Origin: Betaproteobacteria bacterium
Lineage (GTDB): Bacteria > Pseudomonadota > Gammaproteobacteria > Burkholderiales > SG8-41
Reading direction: 5' to 3'
Assembly (NCBI GenBank): GCA_025356695.1
Contig: JANXSE010000023.1
Span: forward strand, 1 to 6,182
Length of the DNA: 6,182 nucleotides
The notes under the pieces are model-generated. The model saw nothing but the letters and a program-made list of their open reading frames with translations, made no database searches and was not told the origin of the DNA. Positions 5,518 to 6,182 of the stretch are shown piece by piece. The translations under genes and the position numbers were made by a program. Numbering within the stretch: the first letter of the stretch is position 1; each line of letters begins with the position of its first letter.

Positions 5518-6182
5518 ATGCATCGCGTTCTGCAAAAAATCTCAGGCTTCGGGTTTGCGCTGGCTGTTGTGACCAATGCTTCAATGGCACAAACCTACCC
5601 GTCGAAACCGATCCGCGTCATCGTGCCGTATGCGGCGGGCGGTTTTTCCGATATCAGTTCGCGCATGGTGGGGGCGGCGATGTCGCGCGCGCTCGGTCAG
5701 ACCTTGGTGATCGAGCCGAAGCCTGGCGGCGGCGGGCGCGTTGGCGCCGACATGATCGCCAAGGCGGTGCCCGACGGCTATCAGATCCTCTATACGACCA
5801 ACGGCACGCATACGTATATGCAGATCACCGAGAAGTCGTTGTCGTACGACCCGATCAAGGATTTCACGCCGATCGCGCTGATCGGCAACTATGGCCTGCT
5901 CACGGTGATCAATTCATCGATGCCTGTGCGCACCGTCAGCGAATTCATCGCCTACGCGAAGAAAAACCCGGGCAAGCTCAATTACGCGAGCTCGGGTCTG
6001 GGCAGCGGCATCCATTTCGCCGGCGAACTGCTGAAAGACCTCGCCGGTATCAATCTCGTGCATGTGCCTTACAAGGGTTCAGCGCCTGCACTGCAGGATG
6101 TGATCGCGGGTGCCTGCCAGATTACGTTTGACGGTGCGGCAAAACCGTTTATCGACGCCGGCAAGGTGCGTTTTCTCGGCAC
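5518..6182 (+). CDS. TTT-type solute-binding protein (Bug/TctC family), 3' end cut by window
   Basis: The first 221 residues of a periplasmic binding protein; the frame stays open to the window edge, and full members are about 320-330 residues. A Sec signal peptide with hydrophobic core (about 8-19) ends at ASMA, with cleavage expected before Gln25. The mature start, TYPSKPIRVIVPYAAGG (26-42), and EPKPGGGGRVGADMIAKAVP (66-85) with DGY (86-88) are the family signature. So is HVPYKGSAPALQDVIAG (182-198). The two-lobed protein captures an organic acid or similar solute. In tripartite transporters it delivers to TctA/TctB-like membrane partners, but many Bug proteins are orphans, and the partners are not in this window. 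An in-frame ATG at 5506 exists, but the ribosome binding site GGAGGGG (5508-5514) overlaps it, so 5518 is chosen. The gene is probably co-transcribed with the dehydrogenase. Confidence 0.92.
   Translation, partial: MHRVLQKISGFGFALAVVTNASMAQTYPSKPIRVIVPYAAGGFSDISSRMVGAAMSRALGQTLVIEPKPGGGGRVGADMIAKAVPDGYQILYTTNGTHTYMQITEKSLSYDPIKDFTPIALIGNYGLLTVINSSMPVRTVSEFIAYAKKNPGKLNYASSGLGSGIHFAGELLKDLAGINLVHVPYKGSAPALQDVIAGACQITFDGAAKPFIDAGKVRFLG

Overview
The window is a high-GC chromosomal stretch from a proteobacterium. Hand counts of sample lines give roughly 64% GC in the acyl-CoA dehydrogenase gene. The best guess is a betaproteobacterium of the Burkholderiales. The main clue is the partial gene at the right edge, a periplasmic Bug/TctC-type binding protein of the tripartite tricarboxylate transporter (TTT) class, a family hugely expanded in that order. 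Some Alphaproteobacteria carry similar sets of genes, so the assignment is an inference. I see no tRNA, rRNA, CRISPR array, transposase or recognisable phage gene.

Left part (1-1227): a two-helix membrane protein of unknown function (27-860, +), clearly more AT-rich than the rest (about 40% GC in four sampled lines) and probably acquired. It is followed by a strong intrinsic terminator (stem 959-989 plus U-tract) and a compound inverted repeat (1075-1180) that looks like a dispersed intergenic repeat.

Middle part (1228-3117): an exported NHL-type beta-propeller protein (1228-2349, -) is divergent from a small pair on the + strand: a CsbD-family stress protein (2655-2837) and a 54-residue DUF1328/UPF0391 membrane protein (2890-3054). 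The pair probably forms an operon. A stem-loop (3062-3088) lies between the DUF1328 gene and the convergent hydrolase gene.

Right part (3118-6182): a Tat-exported alpha/beta hydrolase with a cysteine in the nucleophile elbow (3118-3969, -) is divergent from an acyl-CoA dehydrogenase (GTG start at 4214, to 5431, +). The dehydrogenase is followed after 86 bases by the TTT binding protein (5518 to beyond the window, +). An exported hydrolase, a periplasmic solute-binding protein and a flavin-dependent acyl-CoA oxidising enzyme side by side suggest uptake and degradation of an organic acid or ester. The substrate cannot be read from the sequence.

I did not find a convincing undescribed system. 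The items most worth a second look are the non-canonical active sites of the hydrolase and the acyl-CoA dehydrogenase, the AT-rich membrane-protein gene, and the compound repeat.
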